NCBI GenBank assembly: GCA_946480705.1
Contig: CAMLLF010000176.1
Span: forward strand, 1-7,462
Length of the DNA stretch: 7,462 nt
Reading direction: 5' to 3'
Source: an uncultured Lysobacteraceae bacterium
GTDB lineage: Bacteria > Pseudomonadota > Gammaproteobacteria > Xanthomonadales > Rhodanobacteraceae
Shown here: in pieces, positions 4,585 to 7,462 of the stretch
Layout: every line of letters begins with the position of its first letter
Position numbering within the stretch: position 1 is the stretch's first letter
Position numbers and translations under genes: made by a program
The notes under the pieces: generated by a model
The model's input: only the letters and a program-made list of their open reading frames with translations
What the model was told of the DNA's origin: nothing
Databases searched by the model: none

Positions 4585-5705
4585 GTCCGCCGCGCTGGTG
4601 GCAGATGCAATGGCACTGGGTTGAACCGCAGCCCGACGACGCGGCGCGGACCAGTGACGAGGAACTCATCGTCATCCGGCAGCAGCGCCAGATTGCCTCG
4701 CTGCGGCAGACCCTGATCTGGCTGTCGATGCTCGCGACGCTCGGCGCGATGTATCTGGCCAAGGGACTCGCGGTGCCGGTGCTGCTCGCGCTGTTCTTCG
4801 CGCTCTCGCTGAATCCGCTCGTCGCGAGTCTGTCGCGGCGCTGGCTGCCGCGCGCGCTGGTCGCGATGCTCGTGATGGCGGCCGGCACGACGATCGTCGC
4901 GTTCGTGTTCGTCGCCGTGGCCGAGCCGGCCCAGCACTGGATCGACCGCGCGCCGGAAGCCGCGCGGCTGCTGACGCCGCGGATGCGCGCGGTGACGCAG
5001 CAGATCGAGGCCGCCGGCCGTGCGACCCAGAACATGATGGGCTCGCGCGTCGAAGGTCCGCCGTCGCCGGTGCTGTTCGACGTCTGGGACACGGTCGCCG
5101 CCGCGCCGCGCCTGGTCGTGACGATATTCAGCATTTTTTTGCTTGTATATTTTTTTCTGGTGTATGGCGAGGCGTTGCTGCGGCATGCGATCGGACTGGC
5201 CTCGTCGGTCGCCTCGCGGCGCAACGCGTTCGAGATCGTGCGCGTGATGCAGCACGAGATGTCGCGCTATCTGTTCACGACGACGGCCATCAACACGCTC
5301 GTCGGCGTCGGCGCCACCGCGATCGCGTTCGCACTGGGCATTCCCGATCCGCTGCTCTGGGGCGTCATGGCGCTGCTGCTGAATTTCATTCCGTATTTCG
5401 GTCCGCTGTGCATGACGCTGCTGTTCGTGCTGCTGGGTCTCCTGACGTATCCGAAGATCGGCGCGGCGCTGACGCCCGCGGCGCTGTTCGCGGCACTCGT
5501 CATCGTCGAGGGGCAGTTCCTTACGCCGCTCGTGCTGGGGCGGCGGCTGAAGATCAATCCGCTGATGATTCTGCTCTGGCTGATGCTGCTCGGCTGGCTC
5601 TGGGGTGCGATCGGCATCGTCGTCGCGGTGCCGCTGCTGGTCGCGCTGAAGATCGTCTGCCAGCGCGTCGAGGGCTGGGACTGGTTCGCCCATCTGCTCG
5701 GATGA
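4581..5705 (+). CDS. AI-2E/PerM-family permease
   Basis: 374 residues, within the usual 330-400 for the AI-2E transporter family (PF01594; TqsA, PerM, YdiK). About eight membrane segments: 44-58, 62-83, 91-113, a soluble loop 114-175, then 176-195, 232-252, 256-290, 297-317 and 328-353. The family signature NFIPYFGP is at 268-275, with VEGQFLTPLVLGRRLKINPL (309-328) and the end motif AIGIVVAVPLLVALK (343-357) also conserved. Members export small molecules such as autoinducer-2 or act as Na+/H+ antiporters; which applies here cannot be told. The N-terminus has an unusual 40-residue cytosolic lead rich in Trp. The ATG overlaps the previous stop (ATGA), with GGAG 10 bases upstream. An AT-rich stretch with two runs of seven T (5133-5157) interrupts the otherwise GC-rich coding sequence. 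Confidence 0.92.
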   Translation: MSPPRWWQMQWHWVEPQPDDAARTSDEELIVIRQQRQIASLRQTLIWLSMLATLGAMYLAKGLAVPVLLALFFALSLNPLVASLSRRWLPRALVAMLVMAAGTTIVAFVFVAVAEPAQHWIDRAPEAARLLTPRMRAVTQQIEAAGRATQNMMGSRVEGPPSPVLFDVWDTVAAAPRLVVTIFSIFLLVYFFLVYGEALLRHAIGLASSVASRRNAFEIVRVMQHEMSRYLFTTTAINTLVGVGATAIAFALGIPDPLLWGVMALLLNFIPYFGPLCMTLLFVLLGLLTYPKIGAALTPAALFAALVIVEGQFLTPLVLGRRLKINPLMILLWLMLLGWLWGAIGIVVAVPLLVALKIVCQRVEGWDWFAHLLG

Positions 5706-5719
5706 CGCCGCGGCGCGCG

Positions 5720-5728
5720 TGCTACGAT
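5720..5728 (+). promoter_or_regulatory. Extended -10 promoter of the aminotransferase gene
   Basis: TGCTACGAT is an extended -10 element: TG, one base, then TACGAT, which matches TATAAT at 4 of 6 positions. It begins 15 bases after the permease stop and would give a leader of about 40 bases before the ATG at 5776. No good -35 is visible, as is common for extended -10 promoters. It suggests that ybdL-yafV is transcribed separately from the envelope operon. Confidence 0.5.
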
Positions 5729-5746
5729 CGCGTCCTTTAGGAAGGC

Positions 5747-5764
5747 GTCCAATTGGCCGTCCAA
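5747..5764 (+). repeat. Repeated GTCCAA with CCAATTGG palindrome in the ybdL leader
   Basis: GTCCAA occurs at 5747-5752 and 5759-5764 (period 12). The first copy overlaps the 8-base palindrome CCAATTGG (5749-5756). It lies downstream of the presumed transcription start and just before the ybdL start, a plausible operator position. It does not match the MetJ (AGACGTCT) or MetR (TGAAN5TTCA) sites known for methionine genes. Confidence 0.35.
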
Positions 5765-5775
5765 ACGGATAGACG

Positions 5776-6906
5776 ATGCAGATCCAGACCAAGCTGCCGA
5801 AAGTCGGCACGACGATCTTCACGGTCATGAGCCAGCTCGCGCAGCAGCACGAAGCGGTCAACCTCGGACAGGGCTTTCCCGATTTCGACGGACCGCAGTC
5901 ACTGCGCGACGCGCTGGCCGCGGCGATGAATTCGGGCAAGAACCAGTACGCACCGATGACCGGCGTGGCTGCGTTGCGCGAACAGATCGCGCTGAAGACC
6001 GAACGGCTCTACGGCCGCAAGGTCAACGCCGACGCGGAAGTCACGGTCACCTCCGGTGCGACCGAGGCGATCTTCGCGGCGATCGCCGCGGTCGTGCGGC
6101 CCGGCGACGAAGTCATCGTGCTGGATCCCTGCTACGACTGCTACGAGCCCGCGATCGATCTCGTCGGCGGTCGTGCCGTGCACGTGCCGCTGACGCTGCC
6201 GGATTTTTCCGTCAAGGACGCGATCACGCCGCGCACGCGCGTGATCATGGTCAACAGTCCGCACAATCCTTCGGGCGCGGTGTTCAGTGCGGCCGACCTC
6301 GACACGCTGGCGGAACTCACGCGCGGCAGTGAAATCCTCGTGATCTCCGACGAGGTCTACGAACACATCGTGTTCGACGGACTCGATCACCAGAGCGTGC
6401 TGCGTCATACGGAACTGGCCGAGCGCAGCTTCGTCGTGAGTTCGTTCGGCAAGACCTACCACTGCACCGGCTGGAAGGTCGGCTACTGCGTCGCGCCGCG
6501 CATGCTCAGCACCGAATTCCGCAAGGTCCACCAGTACCTGACGTTCTGCACGTTCGGGCCGGCGCAGTGGGCGTTCGCCGACGTGCTCGCGAACGATCCG
6601 CAGCACTATCTCGACCTGCCCGCGTTCTATCAGGAAAAGCGCGACCGCTTCCGCGCGCTGCTCGCGCCGTCGCGGTTCCGCCTGCTGCCGGTCGGCGGCG
6701 CGTATTTTCAGCTCGTCGACTATTCGGCGATCAGCGACAAGGACGATCTGAATTTCTGCGAATGGCTCGTGCGCGAAGCCGGCGTCGCCGCGATTCCGGT
6801 GTCCGCGTTCTACGAGACCGCGCCCGACGCGCGGATCATCCGCTTCTGCTTCGCCAAGAGCGACGCGACGCTCGCCGCGGCGGCCGAACGTCTCGCGCGC
6901 GTCTGA
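5776..6906 (+). CDS. ybdL: Methionine/glutamine aminotransferase, YbdL type (class I/II, PLP)
   Basis: 376 residues, close to full-length E. coli YbdL (386), which it resembles throughout from memory. It is a cytosolic PLP-dependent fold-type I aminotransferase acting on methionine and aromatic amino acids; in methionine salvage it converts 4-methylthio-2-oxobutanoate to methionine, with glutamine as a likely amino donor. Visible signatures: VNLGQGFPDFDGP (28-40), NQYAPMTGVAALRE (56-69), VTSGATEAI (91-99), SPHNPSG with the cofactor-contacting Asn164, ISDEVYEH with Asp192 that pairs with the pyridine nitrogen, the PLP-binding Lys226 in SSFGKTYHCTGWKVGY, and Arg356 in IIRFCFAK, which binds the substrate carboxylate. 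All key residues are intact. The start is preceded by a modest GGA with 6-base spacing. The omega-amidase gene begins 13 bases after its stop, a pairing that supports the glutamine-coupled role. Confidence 0.95.
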   Translation: MQIQTKLPKVGTTIFTVMSQLAQQHEAVNLGQGFPDFDGPQSLRDALAAAMNSGKNQYAPMTGVAALREQIALKTERLYGRKVNADAEVTVTSGATEAIFAAIAAVVRPGDEVIVLDPCYDCYEPAIDLVGGRAVHVPLTLPDFSVKDAITPRTRVIMVNSPHNPSGAVFSAADLDTLAELTRGSEILVISDEVYEHIVFDGLDHQSVLRHTELAERSFVVSSFGKTYHCTGWKVGYCVAPRMLSTEFRKVHQYLTFCTFGPAQWAFADVLANDPQHYLDLPAFYQEKRDRFRALLAPSRFRLLPVGGAYFQLVDYSAISDKDDLNFCEWLVREAGVAAIPVSAFYETAPDARIIRFCFAKSDATLAAAAERLARV

Positions 6907-6919
6907 TACGGAACCGACC

Positions 6920-7462
6920 ATGACCGAACCCAGGCAACCGCTGCGCGTGTCGCTCGTCCAGGGCGATACGCGCTGGCACGACGCGGCGGCGAATCGCGAC
7001 TACTACGGCGGCAAGGTGCGCGCGCTGCGCGGCACGACCGACCTCGTCGTGCTGCCGGAAACGTTCACGAGCGGCTTCACGAACGAGACGCTCGGCAATG
7101 CCGAGACCATGGACGGCGAGAGCCTGCGCTGGCTGAGCGCGCTCGCGGCCGAAGCCGGCTGTGTGATCACGGGCAGTCTCGTCACGCGCGTCGGCGAGAA
7201 ATGCGTGAACCGGCTCGTCTGGATGCGTCCGGACGGCAGCTTCGAGATCTACGACAAGCGCCATCTGTTCCGCATGGCGCGCGAGCACGAACGCTACGCC
7301 GCAGGCGAGCAGCGTCTCATCGTCGAATTGAACGGCTGGCGCATCTGCCCGCTGGTCTGCTACGACCTGCGCTTTCCGGTCTGGATCCGCAATCGCTACG
7401 ACCGCAGCGTGGCCGGCCGCTTCGACTACGACCTCGTGCTGTTCGTGGCGAACTGGCCGAGC
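6920..7462 (+). CDS. yafV: Omega-amidase, nitrilase superfamily (3' part missing)
   Basis: Partial: 181 codons are visible and the frame is open to the right edge; E. coli YafV is about 256 residues. It is a cytosolic carbon-nitrogen hydrolase that should cleave 2-oxoglutaramate (or 2-oxosuccinamate) to the dicarboxylate and ammonia. The nitrilase triad is complete: Glu47 in VVLPETFTSGF, Lys113 in YDKRHLFRMA and Cys147 in PLVCYDLRFPVW. FVANWP (175-180), just before the edge, is also typical. RHLFRMAREHERYAAG and CYDLRFPVWIRN are nearly the same as in E. coli YafV, as I recall it. Between RN and DYDLVL there are about nine extra residues (RYDRSVAGR). The start has GGA 7 bases upstream and lies 13 bases after the aminotransferase stop, so the two are co-transcribed. 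The partner aminotransferase makes the substrate. Confidence 0.93.
   Translation, partial: MTEPRQPLRVSLVQGDTRWHDAAANRDYYGGKVRALRGTTDLVVLPETFTSGFTNETLGNAETMDGESLRWLSALAAEAGCVITGSLVTRVGEKCVNRLVWMRPDGSFEIYDKRHLFRMAREHERYAAGEQRLIVELNGWRICPLVCYDLRFPVWIRNRYDRSVAGRFDYDLVLFVANWPS

Noticed and set aside
3276..5939. 887-codon open frame antisense to the whole yqj-like operon and permease
   Set aside because: It runs exactly opposite well-recognised genes. Its product is rich in Arg, His, Gln and Pro with no domain, as expected of a shadow frame in GC-rich DNA where stops are rare.
5899..6921. 340-codon minus-strand frame opposite the aminotransferase gene
   Set aside because: The plus strand encodes a complete YbdL with all catalytic residues. 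The antisense product is an Arg/Asp/His-rich shadow.

Overview
The window is GC-rich DNA whose codons overwhelmingly end in G or C. Protein families and gene order suggest a gammaproteobacterium of the Xanthomonadales/Lysobacterales type: an ECF sigma factor with an Ala/Pro-rich anti-sigma partner followed by yigZ, and a YbdL/YafV pair close to the E. coli proteins. That placement is inference from recalled family likeness, not from a search. There are no rRNA or tRNA genes, insertion sequences, CRISPR arrays or phage structural genes. It reads as ordinary chromosomal core, densely packed, with no gene-free stretch over 190 bases.

Left arm (minus strand, reading from 3263 down to 1). An ECF sigma factor gene overlaps by 4 bases (ATGA) the gene for a single-pass membrane protein that is almost certainly its anti-sigma factor. 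After 67 bases comes yigZ (IMPACT family), and after a further 86 bases the 5' part of an ABC exporter gene that runs off the left edge with only its membrane domain visible. The first two genes are certainly co-transcribed. yigZ probably also has its own promoter and may be made from a leaderless mRNA.

Centre (3264-3462). A divergent intergenic region separates the two arms. It holds a 7-bp GC hairpin, a repeated GATACTC and a short palindrome, and must carry the promoters for both directions.

Right arm (plus strand, 3463 to the right edge). A tight four-gene envelope operon comes first: a YqjD/ElaB-like (DUF883) tail-anchored protein, a YqjE-like two-TM protein, a small YqjK-like membrane protein and an AI-2E/PerM-family permease, joined by a 2-base gap, a 29-base overlap and a 4-base overlap. 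It resembles the enterobacterial yqjD-yqjE-yqjK cluster with a permease added. A 70-base gap with an extended -10 promoter then leads to a methionine/glutamine aminotransferase (YbdL) and the start of an omega-amidase (YafV). Together these form the glutamine transaminase/omega-amidase route: the transaminase re-aminates the 2-keto acid of methionine using glutamine, and the amidase hydrolyses the resulting 2-oxoglutaramate so that the reaction does not reverse.

I did not find a clearly new biological system. The most interesting points are the cysteine-free anti-sigma factor with polyproline stretches, the yqjDEK-like operon fused to a permease, the probable leaderless yigZ, and an AT-rich, slippery-looking tract inside the permease gene.
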